The position numbers and the translations under genes were made by a program. A stretch of DNA of 64,000 bases, taken from assembly GCF_000184345.1 (NCBI RefSeq), contig NC_017583.1, positions 1,612,001 through 1,676,000 of the forward strand, given 5' to 3'. The notes under the pieces were generated by a model. That model ran no database searches. It saw nothing but the letters and a program-made list of their open reading frames with translations, and was not told the DNA's origin. Below, in pieces: positions 35,410 through 43,134 of the stretch (positions within the stretch are counted from its first letter, which is position 1; each line of letters starts with the position of its first letter). The DNA comes from Spirochaeta thermophila DSM 6578 (lineage in GTDB: Bacteria > Spirochaetota > Spirochaetia > Winmispirales > Winmispiraceae).

Positions 35410-35425
35410 ACCCTATATGTGGGAG
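35410..35425 (+). promoter_or_regulatory. possible second, weaker NrdR box
   Basis: ACCCTATATGTGGGAG matches the NrdR consensus at about 10 of 16 positions. It starts 41 bp after the first box, about four helical turns, which fits paired NrdR binding on one face of the DNA. Confidence 0.35.
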
Positions 35426-35437
35426 GGGTTCCAAGCT

Positions 35438-35911
35438 GTGAAATGTCCTCACTGTGGGAGTACTGACGACAAGGTGATAGAGACGCGTACCCTCGCAGGA
35501 GGGGAGGGTATCCGGCGGAGACGGCAGTGCCTCTCGTGTGGATATCGGTTTACCTCGTACGAACGGATCGAGGAGAAACCCCTCATGGTCATCAAGAAGT
35601 CGGGAAGGAGGGAACCCTTCGAGCGCGGCAAGATCGAGAAGGGCATCCTGAGGGCGGTGGAGAAGCTCCCTGTCTCGGGCAAGACGATCGAGGAGCTGGT
35701 GAACCGCATCGAGGAACGCGCAGCCCTCTACGACCCCATCGCTCGTGAGGTTCCCACGTCGGTCCTGGGGGATATGGTGCTCGAGGAGCTCAAAGCCCTC
35801 GACTTTGTGGCCTACATCAGGTTCGCCTCTGTATACAAGAACTTCAGGGATCTCAAGGCATTCCTGGAGGAGATAGGACACATCCAGAAAACCAACAACG
35901 TGACACGCTAA
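35438..35911 (+). CDS. nrdR: transcriptional repressor NrdR
   Basis: 157 residues. The N-terminal zinc ribbon is KCPHCG plus CLSCGYRFTSYER, and an ATP-cone domain follows (about residues 45-140; VIKKSGRREPFERGKI). NrdR senses nucleotides through the ATP cone and represses ribonucleotide reductase genes. I chose the GTG at 35438, as the family starts with a Lys-Cys-Pro motif at residue 2-4 and GGGAGGGG lies 9 nt upstream; an ATG at 35417 would add seven residues. The nrdD gene follows after 13 nt. Confidence 0.93.
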   Translation: MKCPHCGSTDDKVIETRTLAGGEGIRRRRQCLSCGYRFTSYERIEEKPLMVIKKSGRREPFERGKIEKGILRAVEKLPVSGKTIEELVNRIEERAALYDPIAREVPTSVLGDMVLEELKALDFVAYIRFASVYKNFRDLKAFLEEIGHIQKTNNVTR

Positions 35912-35924
35912 GGAGGAGAACGAC

Positions 35925-37994
35925 ATGGAACATGAGGTGTCGTCCCGGCGAGAAACGCCGGCAAAGTATGTGGTGAAACGGGACGGACAGATCGAATTCT
36001 ACGACAGGTCACGCATCACGCGGGCCATCCTCAAGGCCATCGAGAGCGTCCGGGGGGAGAAGGACAAAAGCCTCGCCGAACACCTCACCGATCTGGTAGA
36101 GGAGAAGATCCGCGCGCTCATGAGAGATCGCCATCCCAACTCGGCCCCGGCCATCGAGGAGATACAAGACCTGGTCGAGACCGTGCTCATCGAGGAACGC
36201 CAGGTGGACCTCGCCAAGGCCTACATCCTCTACCGGGCCCAGCACAGCATCATGCGAGACACCCGCAAGCTCATGCTCGACATCTCCGCCATCATGGACG
36301 GCTACCTCTCCCAGAGCGACTGGCGGGTCAACGAGAATGCGAACGTGAACTACTCCCTCGGTGGGCTCATCCTTCACAACTCGGGGAGTATCACGGCCAA
36401 TTACTGGCTCAAGAAGGTCTATCCTCCCGAGATCGCAGAGGCGCACATCAACGGAGACTTCCACATCCACGACCTCTCCATGTTCTCCGGCTACTGTGCG
36501 GGGTGGTCGCTCAGGCAGCTCATCGAGGAGGGGCTCGGTGGTGTCGAGGGGAAGGTCTCCTCCAAGCCGGCGAAGCACCTCTTCACCCTGGTACAGCAAA
36601 TCGTCAACTTCCTGGGTATCATGCAGAACGAGTGGGCCGGGGCCCAGGCCTTCTCGAGCTTCGACACCTATCTGGCCCCCTTCGTGAAGGTGGACAGGCT
36701 CGGCTACGAGGAGGTGAAACAGGCGGTCCAGAGCTTCGTCTTCGGCGTGAACACGCCCTCGCGGTGGGGCAGCCAGGCGCCGTTCACCAACATCACCCTG
36801 GACTGGGTGGTACCGGAGGACCTCAAGGACATGCCCGCGATCGTGGGAGGCAAGCCCCAGGATTTCACCTACGGCGAGTGCCAGGAGGAGATGGACATGA
36901 TCAACCGGGCCTTCCTCGAGGTGATGCTCGAGGGGGACGCCAACGGCAGGGGGTTCGCCTATCCCATTCCCACCTACAACATCACGCGGGACTTCGACTG
37001 GGACAGCGAGAACGCCGCCCTGCTCTTCGATATGACGGGCAAGTACGGGACGCCCTACTTCCAGAACTTCATCAACTCCGACCTCAAGCCAGGAGACGTG
37101 CGCTCCATGTGCTGCAGGCTCCAGCTCGACAAGCGGGAGCTGAGGAAGCGGGGCGGCGGGCTCTTCGGCTCCGACGAGTTCACCGGCTCCATCGGGGTGG
37201 TGACCATCAACCTCCCCCGCATCGGGTATCTCTCGGACTCGCGGACCGAGTTCTTCAGACGGCTCAACCACCTCATGGACCTCGCCGCCGAATCGCTCAC
37301 CATCAAGCGCAAGGTCATCACCCGGCTCCTGGAGGCGGGACTCTTCCCCTACACCAAACGCTACCTCAAGCACTTCAACAACCACTTCTCCACCATAGGG
37401 CTCGTGGGCATGAACGAGTGCTTGCGCAACTTCATGGGCAAGGACATCACCACGCCCGAGGGGAGGGCCTTCGCCCTCGAGGTGCTCCAGCACATGCGCC
37501 GCAGGCTCCAGGACTACCAGGAGGACACCGGCGACCTGTTCAACCTGGAGGCCACGCCGGCCGAGAGCACGAGCTACCGTCTCGCCCGGCACGACAAGGA
37601 GCACTACCCCGACATCATCACCGCAGGTGAGGAGGAACCGTACTACACCAACTCCACCCAGCTCCCCGTGGACTACACGGCCGACATCTTCGATGCCCTC
37701 GACCTGCAGGAGGAACTCCAGATCCAGTACACCGGGGGTACGGTGTTCCACGCCTTCGTGGGAGAGGCCATCGACGACTGGCGGGTGGTGCGCGATCTGG
37801 TGAAGGCCATTGCAGGAACCTATCGTATCCCGTACTTCACCATCACCCCCACATTTTCGGTGTGTCCGGTACACGGGTACCTGAAGGGAGAGGTGCGCTA
37901 CTGTCCACACTGCGAACGTGAGGAGCGGGAGCGCATCCTCGCCAGGATCCAGGAACTGGAACAGGAAAAGGGCCGGCTCCAGGCCGCACTATAA
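35925..37994 (+). CDS. nrdD: class III ribonucleotide reductase large chain lacking its glycyl-radical domain
   Basis: A 689-residue anaerobic ribonucleoside-triphosphate reductase. It has an ATP cone (about residues 15-105) and the ten-stranded barrel typical of NrdD (GDFHIHDLSMFSGYCAGWSL; VNTPSRWGSQAPFTN). The C-terminal zinc site is CPVHGYL (647-653) plus CPHC (660-663). In ordinary NrdD a glycyl-radical loop with an RVxGY motif follows the zinc site. Here it is absent: the chain ends in a 26-residue predicted coiled coil (ERILARIQELEQEKGRLQ). The missing motif is in the next gene. AAGGAGG precedes the ATG. Confidence 0.93.
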   Translation: MEHEVSSRRETPAKYVVKRDGQIEFYDRSRITRAILKAIESVRGEKDKSLAEHLTDLVEEKIRALMRDRHPNSAPAIEEIQDLVETVLIEERQVDLAKAYILYRAQHSIMRDTRKLMLDISAIMDGYLSQSDWRVNENANVNYSLGGLILHNSGSITANYWLKKVYPPEIAEAHINGDFHIHDLSMFSGYCAGWSLRQLIEEGLGGVEGKVSSKPAKHLFTLVQQIVNFLGIMQNEWAGAQAFSSFDTYLAPFVKVDRLGYEEVKQAVQSFVFGVNTPSRWGSQAPFTNITLDWVVPEDLKDMPAIVGGKPQDFTYGECQEEMDMINRAFLEVMLEGDANGRGFAYPIPTYNITRDFDWDSENAALLFDMTGKYGTPYFQNFINSDLKPGDVRSMCCRLQLDKRELRKRGGGLFGSDEFTGSIGVVTINLPRIGYLSDSRTEFFRRLNHLMDLAAESLTIKRKVITRLLEAGLFPYTKRYLKHFNNHFSTIGLVGMNECLRNFMGKDITTPEGRAFALEVLQHMRRRLQDYQEDTGDLFNLEATPAESTSYRLARHDKEHYPDIITAGEEEPYYTNSTQLPVDYTADIFDALDLQEELQIQYTGGTVFHAFVGEAIDDWRVVRDLVKAIAGTYRIPYFTITPTFSVCPVHGYLKGEVRYCPHCEREERERILARIQELEQEKGRLQAAL

Positions 37995-38019
37995 ATGCAC
38001 CCACAGTAAGGAGGAACGT

Positions 38020-38499
38020 ATGGACGTGAGCACACGACTTGCAGAGATCGACCGGGAGATCGAATCGCTCAAGGCCAGGCTGGCCGAGGTGAAAGGAAGG
38101 GAGACCGAGATCTACACCCGGATCGTCGGCTACTACCGCTCGCTCAAGAACTGGAACAAAGGCAAGAAGGAAGAGTACCGACACAGGAAGACCTTCGAAG
38201 TGGGGCTGTCCTTCGACACCTTCAGGACACGGGAGCGGAGGGAAGCCGACGAGATCCTCTACTTCTACCGGAAGGCGTGCCCCTACTGTCCTGCCATGAG
38301 GCAGGCCCTCGAGGAGGCGGGGATCTCCTACCGGGCCGTAGACGTGGACACGGCCGAGGGGCAAAGCCTCGCGGAGCGATACGGCGTGCTCGGAACCCCC
38401 ACCGTGCTCCTCCTCGACGGCAAGGGGAAGGAGGTGGGCCGTACCACCTCGCCTGAGGAGCTCAAGGATCTCCTCAAGGGCGCGGCTGCCGTGGCATGA
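38020..38499 (+). CDS. separate glycyl-radical domain fused to a glutaredoxin-like domain
   Basis: 159 residues in three parts. Residues about 5-25 form a coiled coil (RLAEIDREIESLKARLAEVK). Residues 28-60 carry the NrdD glycyl-radical loop, IYTRIVGYYRSLKNWNKGKK, with Gly37 as the probable radical site. Residues about 78-155 form a glutaredoxin/NrdH-like domain with redox motif CPYC (87-90) and the cis-Pro in GTPTVLL. The gene has its own AAGGAGG and starts 25 nt after nrdD; its stop overlaps nrdG by 4 nt. It therefore seems to supply both the radical and the reductant for the truncated NrdD. The glycyl-loop assignment rests on motif similarity. Confidence 0.82.
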   Translation: MDVSTRLAEIDREIESLKARLAEVKGRETEIYTRIVGYYRSLKNWNKGKKEEYRHRKTFEVGLSFDTFRTRERREADEILYFYRKACPYCPAMRQALEEAGISYRAVDVDTAEGQSLAERYGVLGTPTVLLLDGKGKEVGRTTSPEELKDLLKGAAAVA

Positions 38500-39218
38500 G
38501 CAAGGCGATCAGACTGGGGCTCGTGAAGACGAGCCTCATCGACTTTCCTGGCATGCTCAGCGCGGTCCTCTTCACGGGGGGGTGTAACCTCAGGTGCCCC
38601 TACTGCCACAATCCCGAATTGGTAGAGGGAGACTCCGAGGACTTCCTCCCGTGGGAGGAGATCCGCGCATTCCTCACACGGAGACGCGGGATACTCAAGG
38701 GCGTGGTCTTCACCGGAGGGGAGCCGCTGCTCAAGGGGTTTCTCCCCTCCCTCATCGAGGAGGTGCGGGGGATGGGGTACGCCTGCAAGCTCGACACGAA
38801 CGGGACCCTTCCTCAACGGCTCGAGGAGGTGCTTCCCCTTCTCGACTACGTTGCGGTGGACTTCAAGACCGCGCCCGATCTCTACCACAGGGTGGGAGGC
38901 GACACGACCGGTGGAGAGAAGGTGCGGGAATCGCTCGGGCTCGTGGCGCAGCAGGGGATTCCCCATGAGGTACGGGTGACCGCCTGTCCCCCCATCGTGG
39001 ACAGGGAGGTCTTCTCCCGGATGCTGGAGGACCTGCCGGAGGGGATCGACCACGTGGTGGTGGCAGGCTTCAGGCCCTCGGTGACCCTCGATCCCGCCTA
39101 TAGGGAGGTTGCGCCGTACCCGCCGGAGGAACTCGAGGAGTGGAAGCATCTCTGCGAAGAGAGGGGCATCCGTTGTTCCCTGCGGTTCCACACCCCTCAC
39201 GAGGACGATCCCCTGTAA
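38496..39218 (+). CDS. nrdG: radical-SAM activase of anaerobic ribonucleotide reductase
   Basis: A 240-residue radical-SAM enzyme whose iron-sulfur cysteines are Cys30, Cys34 and Cys37 (CNLRCPYC). The SAM-binding GGEP motif follows (VVFTGGEPLL). It should install the radical on the glycine of the class III reductase. The ATG overlaps the preceding gene by 4 nt, tying it directly to the separate glycyl-radical protein. It is longer than E. coli NrdG (154 residues) and closer to the PflA-like NrdG2 type. Confidence 0.9.
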   Translation: MSKAIRLGLVKTSLIDFPGMLSAVLFTGGCNLRCPYCHNPELVEGDSEDFLPWEEIRAFLTRRRGILKGVVFTGGEPLLKGFLPSLIEEVRGMGYACKLDTNGTLPQRLEEVLPLLDYVAVDFKTAPDLYHRVGGDTTGGEKVRESLGLVAQQGIPHEVRVTACPPIVDREVFSRMLEDLPEGIDHVVVAGFRPSVTLDPAYREVAPYPPEELEEWKHLCEERGIRCSLRFHTPHEDDPL

Positions 39219-39221
39219 AAG

Positions 39222-39254
39222 AAAAAAGCGGCCTCTTCTCTCGGCCGCCTTTTA
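39222..39254. terminator. bidirectional terminator between nrdG and the tRNA gene
   Basis: A GCGGCC/GGCCGC stem with an A-rich run before and CTTTTAT after, so it can act on the nrd operon from the left and on the tRNA transcript from the right. Confidence 0.7.
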
Positions 39255-39327
39255 TAGTGGCGAAGGGACTCGAACCCCTGACCCAGCGGATATGAGCCGC
39301 TTGCTCTACCAACTGAGCTACGCCACC
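39255..39327 (-). tRNA. tRNA with CAU anticodon (elongator Met, or Ile2)
   Basis: A 73-nt cloverleaf on the minus strand. The acceptor is GGTGGCG/CGCCACT with discriminator A, the D stem GCTC/GAGC, the anticodon stem AGCGG/CCGCT around CTCATAT, the variable loop GGGTC, and the T loop TTCGAGT. The anticodon is CAT. It lacks the three G-C pairs of the initiator, so it is either elongator tRNA-Met or the tRNA-Ile whose C34 is modified by TilS. CCA is not encoded. Confidence 0.9.
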
Positions 39328-39364
39328 ATGTGTGGGAAACTATAGCAAAAGCCGGAAGCGCCTG

Positions 39365-42145
39365 TCAATAGACGAGCTTGTGGCGGCGCGCGAGTTCCAT
39401 GAGCCTTCCGTTCCAGTAGTTCCTGTAGAGGTAGTGCCGCTTCTGGGTGGCGTTCTCTATCCTGCTCGCCCTCACCTGGAGGAGCTTCACCCCTTTCCCA
39501 AGGATGGTGAGGGGATGATCCTGTTGATAGGAAAGGCCCCTCCTCTCGAGGTCGAGGAGGATCTCGCCGTACCAGAGGTGGTAGAGATGGGTATAGGGAT
39601 CGCCCTTGCGCAGATGGGCGTGGCGGATGATCTCCGAGAAGGCTTCCACCGCGGACATGTCCCCCTCCATGCCCCGGGCGTAGAGCTCCAGGACCCGGGT
39701 GAGCATCCTGGGGACTCGTTCCCTCGGCTGCTGATAGAAGACCCGCTCTTCTATGAGCCCGAAGCCCGTGTACCACCACGGAAGCAGGTCTTCCTTTACC
39801 TCCGGATACTTCCTCACATCCTCGGGCGGAAGGGAGAGCAGTTCCATGATCCTTCTCGTGTCCCCTGCGCGGGCCGCGGCCTCTATACGGAACAACCTCG
39901 CCTCCTCGTCTTCAGGGAGTTCCCGAAGGATGCGGTCCGCCTCTTCCGGCCGGTCGAGGAAGAAGAGACAACGGGCCTTCCACTTCTTGAATACCCGCAG
40001 GGCCCTTGAAGAGAGCACGGACTGGAAGTATCCGTGCGTAGCGTCGAAGACCTCGAGAGCCTTCTCGTACTCACCGAACTCCACGTGGGTCCGGCCGAGC
40101 ACGAACCCGAGGGCGGCCCTCACCTCGGGCAGGTCGATCCCCACCGCACCGTCCAGGGCCGTGGTGAGGGAGAGGAGCGTCCTGGTATAGCTCCCCTCGA
40201 GCCACCACAGGGTGGATTCCACGAGCGAGGCCAGGAGCCCGGTGGCCTGATCCTTCTCTCCGAGGTGCACCGCGAGGTGGAGATACTCCTCCGCATCCCT
40301 GAGGGTGCCTCTCGCAGCGATGGCGAGGGTGAGCTCGAGATAGGCGACGATCCTGAGGAACGAGGAAGGACGACCGTTCTGGAGCCGGAAGATGAGGTCC
40401 TTCACAAGGGCGAGGGCTCGGGGAGGATCGGTTCCCCGGAGATACCGCACCACGTGGAGATCGAGAAACTCTCTGAAAGGCGAGGAGAGCGATGTCTCCT
40501 TTTCGTACAACGTCACCACCCTGTCCCCTTCCCCCCTCTCCTCTTCCTCGAGCGCATACATCATCCTCGAAAGGAGGAGGAGCCCACGCCGTTCCTCCTC
40601 TCGGAGCCGTGTGGAGAGAGGCCCTCCCTCTCTCGCATCCCTCACCATGCTATCGCCCCGGAGCCACCCCCGATACAGGTTCCAGACGAAGGAATCCCGC
40701 TCCCCCCCCTGGAGATGGGGAAACCAGAACCAGGGGACGGAATGCCCCAACCTTCTGAGTTCCATCGAGAGGTGCGCGACCATCTCCCGCACCTCGTCGC
40801 CGGAGGAGGAAACTCCTGCATACCGAGGGGAGGAAGGAGATCCCGGATAGAGCACCCCATACTCCTGCAGCCAGCTCCTCATCTCTTCCACCTCGAGCGG
40901 CGTGATATCCCATCTCGAGGCCCAGTCCTTGATGCGTTCCTCTCCCAGCACGGGGAAACACAGCTCATGGAGCAACAGGAGTCTCCTCTCCTTCGGAGAG
41001 AGTCCCATGAGAAAGCTTTCCAGGGGACCGGTGCCCTCGTCCTCCCGCACGAGGTTCCGGGCGTAGAGTTCGAATCGGTGCCACTTTCCTGCTCCCCGGA
41101 GGGGATCGACTCCTCTCTCCCGGAAGAACCTCTCTCTGTCCCCGGGAGTGAGGCCAGGCGCCACCACGGAAACCGCTCTGTCCTTCAGCCACGCGGGAGG
41201 GGAGGTGGATGAGACCCACACCCAGCCGATCCCCCTCTCCCTGCTCCACTCGAGGAGGCGTACGAGGATGGGCTCCTCCTCTTCTCCCCCTTCCGAGGCG
41301 ACCAGCACGACCACCTTCCGTCCTCTGCGCCGGAGGAGATCCATGAGATGCGTGCATGCATGGTAGAGTGCGCGGAGCGGGATGTCGACGAGGATGTCTT
41401 CATAGCGAACCCTTCGAAGCATCTCTCCTACATACCCTTTCGGGAAGTCATCCTCCTCCACGCGGGAGAGGAGGAGACGGAGGAGACCCGAGAGAAGGGA
41501 TTCCGCGGCGAGCATGCGTCCTGAGTGGAAGGACTGCGGCAGGACGGTCCACCCTCTCCCCTCGAGACGCCAGACAAGGGTCCAATCGAGGAGATCCGCC
41601 GGATGCGCCCTAAGGTGGCAGACGCCCCCCCGGCGTAGTATGTGCAGGCAGCGGCCGAAGGCCCTGCACTGTCCCCGGGAAAGCGGCATCCGGGAGAACG
41701 GGAACTCGACCGAGGAAGGGGTATAGCCCCTCAGTTCCGTGAGGAGCCACAGGTCCTCCTCCCGTTTCGCCCGTACATGTCGGACGAGGAGACGGTAGAC
41801 CCCCTCCGTGCTCCAGAGGCAGCCGCCTCCGAGGGGGATCTCCTCGTGCGTCCGGCCGCCCCCGGATCCGCCATCCTCGAGGAGAAAGGCGACTCCGTGA
41901 TGGAGGTGTGAACGGTCCTCCACGAACTCCTTGAGAGCGAAAAGCGAGGAGAGAAGCGCGAGCACGTCCTCCCTCGAGTGCTGGGGGGGGAGGGAGAGGC
42001 GCCACAGGTCACCGTGCTCCACGAACTCGCAACCCGGCCATACCTCCACAAGCCGCCTGCGAAGCTCGTCATAGAACTCCAGCACCGGCCTCCGCCCGAT
42101 CCGTCGGGCCATCTTCCCGTGGTAGAGATAGATGCTGAGAAACAC
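39365..42145 (-). CDS. 926-residue TPR-rich protein, unknown function
   Basis: A large soluble protein without signal peptide or membrane segment. The first 180 residues are not recognised. Residues about 260-460 have the spacing of a degenerate STAND/AAA-like module (KVVVLVASEGGEEEEP, then a winged-helix-like stretch around KERRLLLLHELCFPVLG), but no intact Walker A is seen. From about residue 560 to 890 it is TPR-like helices (YEKALEVFDATHGYFQ). The GTG at 42145 follows GGGGGAGG; an ATG at 42112 is possible. It may be a large sensor or scaffold, but no function can be assigned. Confidence 0.7.
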   Translation of the reverse strand: MFLSIYLYHGKMARRIGRRPVLEFYDELRRRLVEVWPGCEFVEHGDLWRLSLPPQHSREDVLALLSSLFALKEFVEDRSHLHHGVAFLLEDGGSGGGRTHEEIPLGGGCLWSTEGVYRLLVRHVRAKREEDLWLLTELRGYTPSSVEFPFSRMPLSRGQCRAFGRCLHILRRGGVCHLRAHPADLLDWTLVWRLEGRGWTVLPQSFHSGRMLAAESLLSGLLRLLLSRVEEDDFPKGYVGEMLRRVRYEDILVDIPLRALYHACTHLMDLLRRRGRKVVVLVASEGGEEEEPILVRLLEWSRERGIGWVWVSSTSPPAWLKDRAVSVVAPGLTPGDRERFFRERGVDPLRGAGKWHRFELYARNLVREDEGTGPLESFLMGLSPKERRLLLLHELCFPVLGEERIKDWASRWDITPLEVEEMRSWLQEYGVLYPGSPSSPRYAGVSSSGDEVREMVAHLSMELRRLGHSVPWFWFPHLQGGERDSFVWNLYRGWLRGDSMVRDAREGGPLSTRLREEERRGLLLLSRMMYALEEEERGEGDRVVTLYEKETSLSSPFREFLDLHVVRYLRGTDPPRALALVKDLIFRLQNGRPSSFLRIVAYLELTLAIAARGTLRDAEEYLHLAVHLGEKDQATGLLASLVESTLWWLEGSYTRTLLSLTTALDGAVGIDLPEVRAALGFVLGRTHVEFGEYEKALEVFDATHGYFQSVLSSRALRVFKKWKARCLFFLDRPEEADRILRELPEDEEARLFRIEAAARAGDTRRIMELLSLPPEDVRKYPEVKEDLLPWWYTGFGLIEERVFYQQPRERVPRMLTRVLELYARGMEGDMSAVEAFSEIIRHAHLRKGDPYTHLYHLWYGEILLDLERRGLSYQQDHPLTILGKGVKLLQVRASRIENATQKRHYLYRNYWNGRLMELARRHKLVY

Positions 42146-42158
42146 ATCCTCCCCCTAT

Positions 42159-42187
42159 TTGCATTTCTCGGCAGAATCGGTTATCCT
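42159..42187 (+). promoter_or_regulatory. promoter of the HATPase-PilZ genes, nearly leaderless
   Basis: TTGCAT (42159-42164), 17 bp, TATCCT (42182-42187). The -10 ends five bases before ATG 42193 and eleven before the in-frame ATG 42199; no ribosome-binding site is present. Confidence 0.5.
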
Positions 42188-42192
42188 TATAG

Positions 42193-42765
42193 ATGATTAT
42201 GCCACACTATCTGCGGATTGGCGAGAAAAAACTCTCCCGGATCCGACTCACGATCCACCCGGGGGCCACGGTCACGGAAGTCTTCTCCCTCCTCAGGAAA
42301 GTGGAGATAGTCGGACTCCCGCACTCTCCTCAGACCATCATCTACGCCGTACTCGAGCTTGTGAGCAACTCCCTCAGGGCGCTCTCGAAGAAGACCGACC
42401 CTGCGCCTGTATACGTGACCCTCGCCTTCAAGGACGGCTCCTTCACCGCAGAGGTAAGGGACGAGGCAGGAGGCTTCGATCCCTCCACTCTTCCCTACGA
42501 TATCAATCTACCGGCGGACAGGATCGACATCGAGAGCAAGGCCTTCCATGCCTACCGGGAAGCGAACGGCAACCGACATTTCGGCCTGGGCCTCTATATC
42601 GCAAAGAAGGTCTTCGACAGACTGGAAATCCACTTCTTCGACAGCACCGGGAACGAAGTTCCCTGGGACGCCCAGGAGAAACACGGGACCCTCATCCGGG
42701 GAAGCATCGCTATAGGAGCCCCTCATGGAGCAGCGAGAAGAGAAGCGGAAAGTACCTCGCGATAA
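42193..42765 (+). CDS. GHKL-type (HATPase) ATP-binding protein
   Basis: A 190-residue protein that is only a histidine-kinase-like ATPase domain: N box LELVSNSLRAL (about residues 55-65), G1 box DEAGGFD (about 93-99) and G2 box FGLGLYIAKK (about 131-140). It has no HisKA dimerisation domain. With a STAS protein two genes on, an anti-sigma-factor or partner-switching kinase role is plausible. The start is ATG 42193 or 42199. Its 3' end overlaps the PilZ gene by 41 nt. Confidence 0.8.
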   Translation: MIMPHYLRIGEKKLSRIRLTIHPGATVTEVFSLLRKVEIVGLPHSPQTIIYAVLELVSNSLRALSKKTDPAPVYVTLAFKDGSFTAEVRDEAGGFDPSTLPYDINLPADRIDIESKAFHAYREANGNRHFGLGLYIAKKVFDRLEIHFFDSTGNEVPWDAQEKHGTLIRGSIAIGAPHGAARREAESTSR

Positions 42766-43075
42766 CCTCTACGCCAAGGCCCTCATCGAGGACGAGGAGA
42801 CCCCCGCCTATGTGAGGGACATCTCTGTCCTCGGCTGTAAACTCGAGTTCCTGAAGCCGCTTCCCCTGGAGAAGGGGGCGCATCACGTCCTCCAGGTGAT
42901 ACCCCTCGAAGAGACGGGCATCCCCCCTTTTGAACTGACTGCCGAGGTCCGATGGACTGCCCACGAGGATCTCTTCTACACGGCGGGATTTCGCTTCGTA
43001 GAGGTGCCCATAGAATCATCGCTCAAATTGAAAAAACTGGTGGAGTTCATACGGGATCACGTACGTACCATATGA
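42725..43075 (+). CDS. single-domain PilZ protein
   Basis: 116 residues forming one PilZ domain. The c-di-GMP-binding elements are visible: the RKVPR arginine pair (about residues 8-12) and DISVLGCKLEF (about 32-42). It is likely a c-di-GMP effector. Its start lies inside the end of the HATPase gene, so the two are translationally linked. Confidence 0.83.
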   Translation: MEQREEKRKVPRDNLYAKALIEDEETPAYVRDISVLGCKLEFLKPLPLEKGAHHVLQVIPLEETGIPPFELTAEVRWTAHEDLFYTAGFRFVEVPIESSLKLKKLVEFIRDHVRTI

Positions 43076-43103
43076 CCCCCTGGCACCTTCATTCGGGAGG
43101 CGG

Positions 43104-43109
43104 TATAAT
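43104..43109 (+). promoter_or_regulatory. TATAAT -10 box before the STAS gene
   Basis: A perfect TATAAT 26 bp before ATG 43135. The hexamer 17 bp upstream (TGGCAC) is a poor -35, so the promoter may be weak or activator-dependent. Confidence 0.4.
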
Positions 43110-43134
43110 GCAGCGTAGCAAAGGGGGTGCCTGA

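Noticed and set aside
36009-37910. A 633-codon minus-strand open frame within nrdD
   Set aside because: Antisense to nrdD, with Val/Glu/His-rich shadow composition and no recognisable domain.
37994-38020. Frameshift or sequencing error splitting an ordinary NrdD
   Set aside because: The gap has a proper stop, a 25-nt spacer and a strong AAGGAGG before a clean ATG, and both flanking ends are coherent coiled coils rather than interrupted domain sequence.
43081-43100. Sigma-54-like promoter before the STAS gene
   Set aside because: TGGCACC is present, but the -12 region reads TTCGG instead of TTGC at the required spacing, so the essential GC is missing.
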